Positions 9,871 through 24,029 of a stretch of 64,000 nucleotides of DNA are shown here, in pieces. The position numbers and the translations under genes were made by a program. The notes under the pieces are model-generated. The model did no database searches. It was not told the origin of the DNA and worked only from the letters and a program-made list of their open reading frames with translations. Within the stretch, counting starts at the first letter, position 1. Each line of letters opens with the position of its first letter. Source of the DNA: Botryotinia globosa (lineage: Eukaryota > Ascomycota > Leotiomycetes > Helotiales > Sclerotiniaceae); contig RCSZ01000004.1 in the NCBI GenBank assembly GCA_014898425.1, positions 434,001 to 498,000 on the forward strand, in the 5' to 3' direction.

Positions 9871-12445
9871 CATTGTCATTGTGGTGCTGACCCTTTGCTG
9901 ACCTGATGTATCGTTTCTGAGCCCAATATCGACATCATCATATCATCCGTCCACCACCAGTAGAAATTAAAGATGTAATAAGACTACATTACATGCCTAG
10001 ATCCACACGAGAGGATCCTTGTCAAAATAATATTATCAGTCACTCACTCATACTTGTATTACCAACCACTTTCCATCTCTTCCGAAACTTCCATGCTAAT
10101 AAAAGTTGAAGGAAGAAGAGGATTTGCAGTAGATTCCATGTTGGAACGATATACTCGCTCGTGTAGTATCAGATATTATATATTGCTCCGATTTGTTGAA
10201 ATGCTACCTACTAACCATACTACAACAGACTTTGATGGCTAATGGCTAATGGCTAACGACTAACGCCTAGATGAAGCCACAATCAGATTCTACACATCAA
10301 AAGCAAATCTAGGTAGTAAATCAAGATACTCACATCCAATCCCCATCTGCTCACAACGACGAAGAGACTCATTGAACCAGATAGTCATGATTCATGAATC
10401 TCCATTTCTGACTAAATCACGAGATCCATCTATACTCGGATCCTCCAATCTGTATTCCGTACCTACCTACTACCTAGTGAACAAAACTGGTGGCTGGTTG
10501 TAAGGTGCAACCAACTCAACAAACACAAGTCTTGGCAAACATGCATCCCCTATTGAGAATATATCTTCATCCCCCGACAAGGCTCTCCAAAAAGCACCAC
10601 AAGCAACTTCAGTGAACACCAGGACCTCCCGCTCAAAACACACATAACAATCGGTAGCTACATACGGGAAATACCAAACGATATCACGCCAGATTCCTCC
10701 ATCAAATAAATCAAATCAAACAAAACCCATGCGAGCCATCTCCAAACTCGAAACTCCACAAAAATCCACCCAAAACCTAATCTGAATCAATTTCTCAGAT
10801 CACCTCATAAATAAAACATGTGCTAGCTCAGTCCACCGAGGAGTCCAACGATGTTATTTAATCGAATGCTTCTTTATACACGTATATATATTTCATACTT
10901 ACATAGATACCGGCCGGAATATACTATAACGATAACAATGGGGAAGTACATATCTATCTCGAGTCTGTCCTGCCTGTCTTGTCGAGCTTGTATAAAATTC
11001 TAGTCAGCAGCATTGACCAACAAATTTCACAACCACCTCAAATTTTCAACACTCAGTACCAGAATTCCACTCATATCATGTCTAATTCAAGAAACCAAAC
11101 CCCCATTTTCATCCGACTTGAATGACCTCCAAATAGTAAACTATCTACCTATCAGGAAAAGTAGAATTTCAATACATCCAATCCTCCTCACACAATCCAT
11201 TCTCTTCACCATGATAATATCCAGCCCCGCCCCTCAATCGCGAAAATCAACAAATCGAGCTAGAATTTCACATGAAGGAATATTTAGCCGAGCTATGCTA
11301 CGGAGTATTTTCCATGGAAATGGGCTTACTTTCTCGGAAGAGGAGGGGGTGAATCCTTCATCATGAATAGAATCTGTTCTATTGATCACGACTCACCAGT
11401 CAATTATCTCTTTAGTGGGAGATTCTAGACTTGGTACTTACGGGATGCGGGTAACCTTGGTTTACTCTCATAAGTTTTGAAGTCCATGGGTGGGTGGGTG
11501 TTTGGTCATTACTTCGATTTTTTGGGACATGCCTCCATATGGATATTTCAGTACGAGATATGTACTAATAGCATGCCCCTGTCTTTTCACTTCTCTGCTT
11601 TTGATGTTCTTACCCTTTCTGCCCTCTCTGCTTCGCTTTGGTTTTGTCTGTTACTTTCTATCTAGCTCAAGAAATCTGGCACGTAGGAGCTAAATTCCCT
11701 CTCCTCAATCATGAGACCCTCCGTTTTCTTCTTCATATATTTTGAATCTAGGGTTGAGAAGATCAAAAACATTGGTATATGTACCTAGATAGTGAATAAA
11801 CATTCATCATCACCATGGATACGTTAAAATCCCTCCCCATACCTACTCACATATCCAACAATTCACCATACACGAGTCCAATAACCCAATAATTTCCCCC
11901 TCTGAAATTTTTTGTCAGATGGCATGAGTCAACTATCTATTACCTATCATCATATTTCAGAACCTCTTTTACGCTTAGTTCTGTGAATTCTTATTATCTA
12001 TCTACTATCTATATATTGCCCAAACCATCTTCTCGAATTAATAAGAAAATTAACATATGGAATCTGTATTCGAATTGTTATTTAGCTTTTCTATTTTATA
12101 ACTGAATTCGTGTATAGAATGAGGTATTGATTATTCCTTAATACAAGAACAACTATATACTACAAATACCGATGGAAATTCTTTAATCTAAGAATAACTT
12201 CCTAAACCTCATTTCATACTGCCTATTCAGTATTATCAAATATAATAACCATATTCACATTCCTCTATACACTCAATCCAGACTCAATATCTCAATCTAT
12301 AATCAGACAGACTTATAATGCTTATGCTTACTGCCTCACTATGGAATTAGATATTACATGTATATATGAACATTTGAAACTCTATCTTTATACTTCTTAA
12401 AGACTCCAACCTCGATTCTCTAAACTCTCTAACCCCTCTATATAT

Positions 12446-12790
12446 CATATTATATTATATTATATTATATTATATTATATTATATTATATTATATTATAT
12501 TATATTATATTATATTATATTATATTATATTATATTATATTATATTATATTATATTATATTATATTATATTATATTATATTATATTATATTATATTATAT
12601 TATATTATATTATATTATATTATATTATATTATATTATATTATATTATATCATATCATATCATATCATATCATATCATATCATATCATATCATATCATAT
12701 CATATCATATCATATCATATCATATCATATCATATCATATCATATCATATCATATCATATCATATCATATCATATCATATCACATCACAT
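12446..12790. repeat. Two-part pentanucleotide array (TATAT)n then (CATAT)n
   Basis: A run of about 40 TATAT units (12451-12650) changes abruptly into about 26 CATAT units (12651-12780), then two CACAT units. The two halves differ by a single T/C transition in each unit, so one variant seems to have spread through half of the array by slippage or unequal exchange. Confidence 0.95.
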
Positions 12791-14782
12791 CTCAATATTT
12801 CTCTCTTTCTCTCTTTCATTTATCTTGAAATCAGATACCCACACATACTCAATCATTATACAAAAATCGTCTTACATATATCAATTGAGTATGTATTCTT
12901 ACTGGAGTATCCGTACTCTTGAGTCTCTAGATGATTATTTAGGGGGAGGAGGAGGAGGGGCTTGAATTTATTTATACTATTTTATAGGAGACTCGGAGAC
13001 TTAGATATTTGGAGGAGAATAATACACTTTAGTTTCTTTGGTGATGGCGAGATGGTTTTGGTTGGGGGTTATGATATAACAGGATATATGGATATATGGA
13101 TATACAGATATATATAGGTATGAATATAATAATAGAATATAATACAAACATGAAGATGAAGATGAAGATGAGTATACTAGCCATGAAGCGAGAATCAAAC
13201 GTATATACGGATCAAGAGTTGAGAGTCTGAAGTCTGAAGTAATCCACAATTTCCTCCCCTTTCCCCTTTCTCTCTCTACGCTCTTCCCTCATCCCCTCAT
13301 TCCCTAGATGAAAATAAGAAAACACAAAATCAGGTACTTACTAGATACAACATGCAATAATAATATGAACTCGCCACCACCACCGCCACTCTCCTTCTTG
13401 ACCCTACCTACCTACCTAAAATCCGAAATTTGAATTTGAATTTCCGATCAAGTTGGAATAGTTTCTAGTTTCTCCTTTCCCAATCTCATGTACATACACA
13501 TACGTATCCACCTCCCAGAAATTCCAGTTATTTACGAAAGACTACCTACTTATGTGAGATGTAAGATTGCGTTTCCACGCATCTCTTTCTCTCTAACCTT
13601 TTCTTGCTCATAGATTATGAACATATTTGTGTAGAATTTCATTCTTTCCTTATTGTATTTATATTCGCTTTCATGTTCCCCCTCCCCTCCCTATACTCTC
13701 TCTTCCATCATTCCCAAAATCCACAAAGATCATTTACCAAACTCCATATCCATATCCATATCCAAACCCCAACCCACAAACAAACAGCAAACCATGCAAC
13801 CAACCAGTCATCCAATCCATCAAAGCAAACTCTCACTCAACTCATCCCACCCTCCTTTCCACCCTCCTTTCCCACCCTCCAATCCCTAATACATACATAA
13901 CAGACCTACCCAGGTATCTCAACTTCACATATCAAATCCAACACAAACCCCACAACTCTCCAATCTTACCTATAGATGAGATACAAATTCCACTTCTGCC
14001 AATCTTCAATTTTATTCTATATCATATGAATGGGTTAATTGTGATTTGTTGTGTTGCGATATGATATGATATGATATAGTATAATATATATATATACGTG
14101 ATAAGAAAGGAGAGAGAAATACAAGTATACATCTACTGAGTAGATAGTCTCCTTTCGATAAGCGAGTAATTAGTATTGGGGATTAGGAATTCAGGAGAGG
14201 GGTATGAGATGAGATAAGAGGGGTGTATATATGAAGAAATAGTGAGATAAAACGGAATGGTACGGACTAATGGAGGAAGAAAGGGAGGAAAGATATTATA
14301 CCGTGTTGTGGGTGTGAAACATCAAGAGAGCAAGAGTAAATATCACATCTCTGAGACTTGGGGATTTGGATTGTAGCAATACAGACAAATACCATCTAGT
14401 CTCCTGTCGAATTTTGTGTTTTCCATAGGCATCTCATGAAATACTTATTAGAATAGTTGTGCAAATCGTCTGACAGACGGGAACAATGTGTATTGAACAT
14501 GTGAAGTTGGATGTAAGATTCATACAACATGGGTGCTTTGCTGCATGACATATAATTGAAAAAGATGTAATAACAGAATTACTTTTATTCTGTGAGTGAC
14601 TACTAGGTCTGCAGTAATTTTATATTCCTCTGTAAGTCTGTAAGAGAAACCCATCTTGGAGCTATGCTTTTGAGAATACGCAATGAATGTATTTATAGTC
14701 CACGGGATGTAGCTCATAAATGATATATTCACCACACACCATTAACACCACTGTCCCAGCATCCCCAGCCCTCACAAAATAC

Positions 14783-15441
14783 TCATCTCTCCACCTCTCC
14801 CCCCTTCCCACTCCACTCCCCCCAACTCCCCTCAAACTCCCCCACCTTCCTCCACCCATTCCCCTTTGCAATCTGCGCCGCCGCCCGCGACCTCACCCCC
14901 GACTTACAATAAAACACACATTCCTGATCCTTCCCCGGCCTTTCAAACCCAAAGCGATCTTCGAATTCTTCTTCGCTAATACTAAACGCATCTGGCTCCG
15001 TCGTGATAGAAATATTCACCGCGCTGGGAATACGTCCTGTTTCTTGCAATTCGAGAGGTGTGCGGACATCAATGATGTGAGTATCGGGATGTGGAGCGGA
15101 TGCGAGTTTTTGCATCTAGAACAGAAAGAGAGAGGGAATAAGTCAGTAAATTCAATTCAGGAGAAAGAAAGAGCGAGCGGAGAACAAACATCCTCAAAAG
15201 TGTAGTATTTAGATTTCGTCTCCGATTCCTGCGAATACGATCTTCGAACATGTCTCGATGGCCGAGCCGACTCTCGACCAAAAATCCCCGCATTCATCAA
15301 TCCACCATCTCGAACCCTCATACTGAAATTCGTGCAACTGCTCGTGGAAAAATGCGTCATGGAATAACACTTTACAGACGAAGCTCCCATGCGCGTTTGG
15401 AACGCGCGGGCTAGAGTGCGAGATACTCGAGGGGTAGACAT
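14783..15441 (-). CDS. Mitochondrial-type rhodanese-domain sulfurtransferase
   Basis: Exons 15441-15190 and 15115-14783 are separated by a 74-nt intron (GTTTGT donor, TTCTAG acceptor) and give 194 aa. The first 70 residues are rich in Arg, Ser and Thr and poor in acidic residues, as in a mitochondrial presequence. A single rhodanese domain follows, with IIDVRTPLELQETGRIP near residues 98-115. The active-site loop is CKSGVRSR, with the persulfide-forming Cys first. The domain ends with the usual G-S-W-x-E-W segment. It resembles the yeast Rdl2/Aim42 type of thiosulfate sulfurtransferase, which transfers sulfane sulfur in mitochondria. That specificity is inferred. The gene stands alone next to the repeat-rich desert. 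Confidence 0.88.
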
Positions 15442-16278
15442 GTTCTTCTATCTTCGTGCCAAAGTTGTGAAATCAAAATCTGTTTTCGATACAGCGTATT
15501 TCGATTGACGACTGCGAGGGTGTGTACGGTCGGGTTATGGAAAGGCTTTCTTTCTATTCGAGGTGTGGTTTTGATGGTGGGATGAAATGGAGGGATGAAA
15601 TATTATTACCCCGGATTTTAGGCACATTTAGCGATCCTTGTTTGATTTAGTCATGTCATTCATTCATTATCAATAGAAATAATTGAATTTACATCAAAAT
15701 AAAGAAAAAAAGGGCACAGGACGAGAATACAAGTTATAATAAACCAAGGTGTTTTCATGGATGTTGCAATTGTAGAGTAATTGGGTTCATCCATTCATCT
15801 ACAAGGTGGCTCGCCGAGAGTAACAAACTACCTAGGCCTCGTTCTCAAACGAGCTCACCGGGAGCTCATCAACAGCAACTTCCCATGTGAGAGCTTGAGC
15901 ACATGAATACCTTTACTTTTGAGAGAGACGATAACTTGGTAAGTCACACATTACACTAGGAGTTCTTTTTACGAAAACCAAATTCGGATCTAGAATTTTG
16001 ATTCTTGAATACTTTAACAGCTGTTGCAAATCAAGTGTATTGTAGATCCATGATAGAAGGGGTCATAGTAGTTAGAACGAAGATCAATACACGATGGACA
16101 GCAGGTTAACATGGTAAATTGTACATGATAATGGGTATCGATCTATTTGTTTGATTTGAAATGAATGACTTGTACTCCTTGAACCTGTTCCTCCCCCCTT
16201 AGTTCGGGCCAGCCTTTACTCAATCTCACCTCAACCCTTCACCCCAGGGCAAATATAACCCTCAAGTTATCTCCAATT
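15442..16278. other. Intergenic, no gene seen
   Basis: This is the upstream flank of the rhodanese gene and the 3' flank of the Yip1-family gene. It is AT-rich with no credible coding frame. Confidence 0.5.
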
Positions 16279-17313
16279 TTAAAACAACTTCCTACTTGGA
16301 TTGGCCTCCTTGGCAGGATCTTCTCCCTCAGGCTTCTTAGCTACCGGACTTCCATGGGCAAAGAACAACACCTTAATAGCAATAGCCAAACCTGCATGTA
16401 GAACAACCACCATGATAAGTAATATTTTACTTGTCTGTTTATCCGTAGCGCTGAGAACTGGATATAAATTCCTAAGGAGGAAAGCAACGCTCAATCCAAA
16501 TCCAACTCCTACGAATACCCAATTCATGATTGTAAGGGATGACCAGGAGACCAATGCGACAGGAATCCATACGAGATTGGAGTAGCCGTAAAGAGCGGCG
16601 CATTCGAGAAGATTGGCAGATTCGCTGCCAAAATATTTGAGGGCTAGGAAGAGAAGGATTGGAATTACAAATGTATATCCATAGATGAGACCTGCGGCGC
16701 CTGTAAAAGATCCCAAGTTAGCATTGTATTCATTCTCTCTAGCCATAAATGCACTTCGGTTCCCATGCAAGTAGAAGAAAAAAGAACCTACCGCTTAACA
16801 ACCCAAAATCGTACGCAAATCTTCCTTCTCCTCTTTCCGCCAAATACAAACTAACCGTTCCTCCCATAAATAGAATAAAAATAACGGTCGTAGCAATCCA
16901 AAACGGACCATACAAATCCGGATTCCCCTCTAACACATCCAAGAAATTTGCACGAGGATATAAAGCTGCCCAACATCGTGCTAGCACGGAAGAGGTATCG
17001 ACATCGAAGAACTGTGAGTAGAAGTGTAGGGACCAGAGGTGACGTTTCGAGGTATTGGGACCACTTGCAGTCGCTGGAGCGGGGAGACCAGGCGATGTGG
17101 GCTTATTGCGGGATGAGGAGGGATTGTTTTCAAAATTGGAATTGTGGAAGGAGAGATCCTCTTGGAGATCGGTATGGCCTAGATCGCCCTGGGTTTGTTA
17201 GTATGAGAAAATGGGTTTGAATTCAAGACAGAAAAATGAGGCCTAGGGAACGTAAATGAGAAACATACCTCCTCATCCACATCGACAACGACATCATATC
17301 CAGCTCCTGACAT
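16279..17313 (-). CDS. Yip1-domain Golgi membrane protein (YIPF1/2-like)
   Basis: Three exons, 17313-17269, 17188-16792 and 16700-16279, encode 287 aa. The first exon is only 15 codons. The N-terminal third is hydrophilic and acidic, and is followed by a cytosolic segment reading LWSLHFYSQFFDVDTSSV. Five hydrophobic segments of the Yip1 domain then follow, with the typical DLYGPFWI and YGYSNL-W-P motifs (near residues 115-122 and 189-196). The C-terminus is a short charged tail. Yip1-family proteins cycle between ER and Golgi and bind Rab GTPases of the Ypt1/Ypt31 class, which is family knowledge. The DLYGPFWI motif and the N-terminal length favour the YIPF1/YIPF2 branch over Yip1 or Yif1. 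The middle intron reads through briefly before a stop, so both splice choices were checked by frame. Confidence 0.88.
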
Positions 17314-18374
17314 TGTGTTTTGCTGCAACTAGAATAACTCAATGTTGTGAGGATTGTTGCATGAATGGTGTTCTATGTTGTAGCTCGGGACAGCTTGCGA
17401 ATCTGGAGATAGGCGCGCTAAGAGATGCAGGCGATATCATCCCTGCAAAGCGAGCGTTCATTCCGCTGATTAGATGAGATGAGATATCAAAAAGTTCAAA
17501 AGTTCAAGACGAATTAAATCTTATTTTATGTATGTAGTATTAGTATTCTTGTTAATCGTATTTTCAAATTCGCATAAGAATCTCTCTTCACATCATACTA
17601 GACGTGAGTCCCCTAGGTACATTCATTCATTCATTCATATAACAATATAATTGATCCAATGAGCCTCTGGTGCTTGACAACATTATATCTTTCACAATGG
17701 CCAGCCACAGTGCTGGAAAGTCTTGTGCTGATCTGATCCACCACGATAATAATAAGACTAAGAACTATTATTATATATCCACCCTTGAAGATGACCACCG
17801 ATTGCTGTAATACCCTTGTTCTATCTACTACGTACTCAGCGATTTATTATTTCACTCCGTACAACTCTGATTAGACCTCTGCTGGAAGGGGGGTTGCCTA
17901 CCAGGCAATAAATGTATGTTATCTGTGTCTTTTGTCGCCCCATTTAGCTACTACGTCGTCTGGAGATTTTGCTGGTCCAAGAAATAGTGTCGGAAAGTAC
18001 CAATTGTCACAAAGTCATCGCTTGCCGTAACACTGGACAATATAGAATAGGAAGTTCGTCCCTGTGATGCAGTCATTTGTCCAAAGCAAGGAGTCCTCCA
18101 ATATTGGCCCAAAGATCACAGTTGAACTAGAAAGTTGAATCAAATTAGTTCGGACAGGCAGGCACATATCGACTTCAGATAACTGCACACGGAAGAGTGT
18201 TCTTGAAGATATTTGTAATTGGTGTGCTGAATAATCGTCTCATTGCTTCATTTGCCTCATGCTATTGTTCTCAAATACAGAGCCGGCCACGCAAAGAACC
18301 CATTGATACATCCGCGCACCAATCCTCCCTTCCACAATCTCCCTGTGAACCCAAACGCCATAGGAGCGAAACAT
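17314..18374. other. Intergenic, no gene seen
   Basis: This interval lies between the start of the Yip1-family gene and the end of ubiquitin-L40, and probably carries the Yip1-gene promoter. A short ATTC run lies at 17621-17636. No further gene was recognised. Confidence 0.5.
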
Positions 18375-19143
<769 letters not shown>

Positions 19144-19563
19144 GGTTGCTGAGGTTCTTCGATTTGTCGTACTTGTCGTGGAAATCTAAATTTCGAAGTC
19201 CCAACTCAAGTCGAATATTGCAAAGAATGTGGGTTGGGAAGCGAGAAAAACCCTAGCGCGTCGTGTCACATGACATAGCCAGGTGGCAACCCTCGAATTT
19301 GAGGCTGCTTGCTCATCAAGCAGGTAGCCATCAAGGTGAAAATAACAGGATGATGTTAGGACATAATTAATTGATCCCATTGATGTAAAAGTTATGAGTC
19401 TGGAAGCATCATTCAATAATTTCTCTGGGTATCTACAAAAAATCCTAAAAACCAATGAACCAATATTCAAAGCAAGATCGCACCCTTACGTCCGAACCAG
19501 AACTATTACCCGTCCCCGTTTCTCGGAGTTGCACACAATTCAAGGAATCCAATTACTTCATGC
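19144..19563. other. L40 5' leader and short intergenic stretch
   Basis: The segment next to 19143 is the 5' leader of ubiquitin-L40, and the rest lies beyond the RRN7 3' end. No separate gene was seen. Confidence 0.5.
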
Positions 19564-21519
19564 TCAGTCTTGCGTAGGAGAATAAACGTCTCTCTCATCG
19601 GATCCCTCCTTCGCAACGTCGCCATCCACCTCGATGCCATGTATCATCTCCTCCTGATGAGCGTTTTCTTCCTCACTCTCTTCCTGCTCTAACAACTCTT
19701 TCCTACGCTCGTCTAACATCCATTTTTCCAATTGAATCTCAGTAGTAAAAACGCCATGTACCAATTTTCCAATAGAAGTTCCAATATTTCTCGCTATACC
19801 AGTCAATGAGAGCATGAAGATGTTATCTAACAAGAACAACTTACCAGCAATCTCAAAAAAGGCCTTAGCACTTTCAGGTAACTCTTCAACTGTACGATAT
19901 CTTCTATACTTTTCACCTGGGCGAACAATATCTTGGGATTTTTCATCATCAACACGAGCGACTGGCTTCTGAAGCGTTAACGTTTTGTGAACTTCTTTGG
20001 CTCGAATGATTGGATTCGGATCAACAATTCCCATTGTCGTCTCAGGTATGATATCCGTCAATGGGAAGAGCTCCAAAATTTGCTGAGGAACTGTTTACAA
20101 TCTTAGGGAAAAGCATATTCAACCAATGGAGTATCTACTCACCTTTTTGATCTCTATCATCGATCCAAGTTTTGTGATACCAATTCATCCAGTCGTCCAT
20201 TTGTTCTCCAGTCATCTTGAAAACATCTGCATCTGTAATTTTGATTTCATCTCCACGCTTCAAGCCTTCAGTCGGATTATCGAACATAATACTTTGCCAT
20301 TTAGTCCAGTTGATTCTTGCAGCTGTGGCATCTAGATCGCTCTCTGGATGACGATGTATGTCATCGAATGGCTGGCTGAGTTTTGTTGCAATAACTACCA
20401 GACTAGCGAGTTGATATTCTGGATATCCAGTTGTTCCATGGAGCCGCTTGTTATGGATCGGATATGAAAAGTTGTATTCCAAAATCTCAGCAAGTTCATT
20501 TACAGCCATGTAAATATCAACTGAAAAATGTTAGATGGAAACAGAACTCTGAATCTTGAGGTTGAGAACACACCTGGAAGGCCTAGATCTCTAACACTCT
20601 TGTATAGAAGTAGTTTGTGGTTTATTGGGGGAAAAACCATGTCGAAATTGAAATTAAAAAACGATACCATATCGAGAACTGTTTGATGAAGTCTATGCCC
20701 ATTCAAGATACCGTGGATTTCGAGCGCTCTGAAATAATGACCTGGTAATCGAGCCCTCATATCTTTGGGAATTTCTTTAATCTGTATTCGTTTAGCACAT
20801 AGGAAGTATGTCTACGAAGCCCACTTACCGCTCGTGTATAAATAATCTCATCCCTAGTTGCCCATTTGTATATTTCTCCTAAACTCGTAGGCAGTCGCAA
20901 AAGTAACATTCCAAGATAGCAAAACCCCAGAGTATCAATTAGTTTTGGAAGATTTTTCTTGGCCCTAGATGCTCTCTTCCTACTCATAACAGTCGAAGCT
21001 GTACTTCTATACCCCGTCCCATCCGTATCCGTGTCGTCTCCTTCCGTCGTTGACCCAAATTCTGTCCCATACTCACTTCTCTCGTCTCCCGAACCTTGTA
21101 AAACTCTCAATCTCAGTTCCCACAGATCTCTTACGATAGTTTCCAATTCTTTTGGAAAGCCTTTCACTGTCACTAACCAGTGGGTTTGCTTCCAAAGAAT
21201 TAATTGGTAACATTGTAAATAGAGCTGTGTGGCATCGCGACCCCCGAAAACTTTTTCCACCTGCTCTTTTTCCTCTCGCCGTTTTCTTGACTTCCTTCCT
21301 TGCCGATTCCAGTCATCCTCATCTTGTTGAGTTTGTGTAAAACCCTAGACTGGGTTATTTTATGATCATTCTGGTTTGGAAGTGTTTACAAACTGCTTGC
21401 TCATGACCTCGTTGACAAAACTTCTTACCATCTTCAATATAGAATTTTCGAGCGCGACATCCTTCCTCGCTACATGTCTCCCCTCTGCGAAATTTATGAT
21501 AATCAATCGCCGATGACAT
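19564..21519 (-). CDS. RRN7: RNA polymerase I core-factor subunit Rrn7 (TAF1B-like)
   Basis: Five exons, 21519-21394, 21344-20829, 20781-20574, 20520-20143 and 20090-19564, encode 584 aa. A zinc ribbon at the N-terminus uses C16, C21, C35 and H39 (GETCSEEGCRARKFY and FCQRGHEQ), the Rrn7 signature. TFIIB-like cyclin folds follow, including LYLQCYQLILWKQ near residue 80 and TLGFCYLGMLLLRLP near 175. The C-terminus is acidic and coiled-coil-like, with many Glu residues. Rrn7 is part of the core factor with Rrn6 and Rrn11 and recruits Pol I to rDNA promoters in the nucleolus. The first intron removes an in-frame stop, and the join EQA-GFTQTQ restores the family sequence. The protein is within the usual length range. 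Together with POL5, it is one of two rRNA-synthesis genes in the window, but they are not adjacent. Confidence 0.92.
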
Positions 21520-22049
21520 AGCTTATAGCAGAGATTAGCACTTTGATAATTGTTGAATCATGACTTCCAGTGGCATATTCAATACATAGAATCGGGGGTC
21601 ATTTTTCCGAAATTGTTTACGTGGAAAAATTGGCGCTAGAAGCGGGTGGACATAGCACTTCAACCTTTTTTATTAAATATACTACTACTAGGTACTTCAC
21701 TGACAGATATTGTAGATTCATGCGTCTCACATAAATTCTTGATAACTGGGAGATAATTTTTTATTTCGTGAAAACAGACTATGTAGAATGTCCGCTTGAC
21801 TACGCCGGTCAAGAATATCATAAAACAGCATTCAGCTATGATATTATGATACTGGGAAAGCTAGGAGAGTAAGATAACCAGTATGACCAAGTTTTCGTAG
21901 ATCACATCGCCCCAACGTAGACCATAAGAATGCAGATATCCGAAAGCATCATATTCCTCTCAATTTAAAGGACCTTCGAGCGAACAGATATTCACGCAAA
22001 ACAACCCATGCTGTTGCGAAAATCTCGGGTGATATCACTTTTCAGATAT
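21520..22049. other. Intergenic, no gene seen
   Basis: About 530 nt between the RRN7 start and the eIF5A stop. It probably holds the RRN7 promoter and the eIF5A 3' UTR, and nothing else was recognised. Confidence 0.5.
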
Positions 22050-22823
22050 TTAACCAGATTTTGGTGCCTCCTTTCCATCGATAGCGAGTTGCTCACCCAT
22101 AGCAGTGAGGACAATGACGTCTAGAAGAATGCGTCAGTGACATGTTCAAATTCTTCCGAATCGGCGTTACTTACTGGTGTCCTTGTCGGAGTCGAAAAGA
22201 GCACGGATCTTTTGTCCAACCTCTCCATCTGGCAACTTAACATCCTCCTTGAGATCACCTCCCTCGGACATCAAGGAGAGGAAATCGTCATCAGTGATGT
22301 TGAGCTTTGAATATTCGTTAGCGACCGCGCCCAACAATCGACCATGTGTTTATATTCTTACCAATTGGTACTCGACACGGGAAACGTTGGGGACATCCAT
22401 GTTGTGGGTGGATGGGCAAAGTTCTTCGAGCTTCTTTCCGGTGAAGATATCGGTGGCGACGAGATGGACTTTGGCGTGACCGTGCTTACCAGTCTTGGAG
22501 GTAGACATGTCGATGATCTTGCAAGGGCGGTTCTTGATGCAGACGAATCCGTTCTTTCTCAAAGCAGAACATTGCATAGGGTAGGTGGTGGATGCACCAG
22601 CATCGGCGGAATCGAAGGTGTGCTCATGCTATTGGAAAGAAGAAAAAAGTGGTCAGCTATTATGATTTTATCATCTTCGTCGTCGTTGGTTTTCGTTGAT
22701 ATGCACGCAAAGCGATTTTTGGTGGGGGGAGAGAGTTCATGTGCGGGGTGAAATCGACACACAGAAATAAAGGACAAAATTCTATCTTACTTGAGAGTCA
22801 TCAACTGGGGCTTCTCCAGACAT
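22050..22823 (-). CDS. Translation factor eIF5A
   Basis: Four exons, 22823-22791, 22628-22362, 22304-22175 and 22120-22050, total 501 nt, or 166 aa. The hypusine loop [12 protein letters not shown] is intact, with the modified Lys near residue 59. The surrounding SH3-like domain ([23 protein letters not shown]) and the C-terminal OB fold ([29 protein letters not shown]) are complete. After hypusination by deoxyhypusine synthase and hydroxylase, eIF5A relieves ribosome stalling at Pro-rich stretches and assists termination. The first exon has only 11 codons, followed by a 162-nt intron, a layout often seen in highly expressed fungal translation genes. Confidence 0.97.
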
Positions 22824-23355
22824 CTTGAGAGGTATTCGGGAGGAGGAGGGTTTGGGGAGTTAGAATAAAAATTGATAGAGTTGAGGAGTCGTGATGAGAA
22901 TGATTGCGAAAAGATTAGAAGGAGTGGGAGAATTTATAAATTCGAGGAAGAATAGATTGTAGTGTGTGGAAGGGAATCTGGTCCTAGAAAGATTGGTTAG
23001 ATTTTAGCGACCATTAGTTCCAGTTTTTTAATGAAAAAAAGTCGAGGGTGGAGATAGTTCAACCAGTTAAATTGTTTCATTTGAACTTCATTCCTATTAC
23101 GGACATTGGATAAATCGGGCGTGGAAGAGTGGCTGAAAAGTGTAAAGCTGATTCTGCGATTTTGATTGGCTATCTTGATCAAGTGTTGCACCAGCTGTCA
23201 TTAGGTACCTGGGCAGATTTGGGTGCAAAGTGAGGGGAACACTGATCACATGACATGGATTGCTACGAAGATAATTAGTAAGTACGTGGACTGCCCAGGT
23301 GATTAAAATAAGAATATTACAGATTTTAGTACATGAGCACCTAGTATATATATAT

Positions 23356-23387
<32 letters not shown>

Positions 23388-24029
23388 CCAAAATCTTAAC
23401 CATTTTGCTTGTGTATATATATCCACGAGACTTCATCGTCCAGTCTTCTCATATCAAGGTACTACCTATTTACCTAGGCAGTCCACGGATCCAGTACTTC
23501 AACTACCGCCTGCACAGCCACTGACACCAGGCGCAAAGTAAAAGTGGCTTGAGAGGCCAACCTAACCCTATGGATATTCCTTATCGTTATCGCTATCAAT
23601 TCATACATACAATCACCTGCAGTACTACACTACCTGGGTTTCCACCTGGGTAGTCCCTTCAACAATTATACAAAGCTGTCAAAAGTAGCTCGAGTAGGTA
23701 GGTAGTAATAAGAGAGGTACTCACTCGTTCGTGTTCAAATGTAATGTTTGAGTTATTTTCCTGGTATAACTTCTGCAATTGAATCAACACATTTTCATTA
23801 CTTTGCTTTGTCTACAAAGCTTTGGGTGCTGAGGATGCCATTTTCGATAATCTGGTCTGTTCCATATCGATAAGCTGAAGCTCCCTTTGGTTTATACTTG
23901 ACTGCTTTATTCAGATTACACCAGCAGTAACACTTCAAGTATTCCGTTTGAAACATAAATCTTTCCTCCTTCAATCTATTACTGGTGCATGGGGAGAGGA
24001 ATTGACTGCTTTGCATTTCAACCATCAGA
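22824..24029. other. Intergenic, AT microsatellite, no gene seen
   Basis: This 1.2-kb interval between the divergent eIF5A and VPS52 genes carries both promoters. It includes a TA dinucleotide run at about 23345-23388 and several ACCTAGGT/ACCTGGGT half-palindromes. Open frames over the TA run are not credible. Confidence 0.55.
23345..23388. repeat. (TA)n microsatellite
   Basis: A nearly pure TA run of about 44 nt, interrupted once by GAGA, lies in the intergenic region upstream of VPS52. Confidence 0.9.

Larger units (their letters stand above)
8573..14782. other. 6.2-kb gene-poor interval rich in simple repeats
   Basis: No convincing protein gene was found between the ERG5 start and the end of the rhodanese gene. 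The DNA holds GGAA and GGGAGGAT runs near 8732-8806, an 8-nt TATAGATT array, palindromic TACCTAGGTA sites and a large pentanucleotide array. The open frames are short and low-complexity. A long 5' leader of ERG5 or a non-coding transcript is possible but has no support here. Confidence 0.55.

Noticed and set aside
11013..14064. Several 60-145 residue frames in the gene-poor interval
   Set aside because: Low-complexity composition, no family features and no consistent splice joins.
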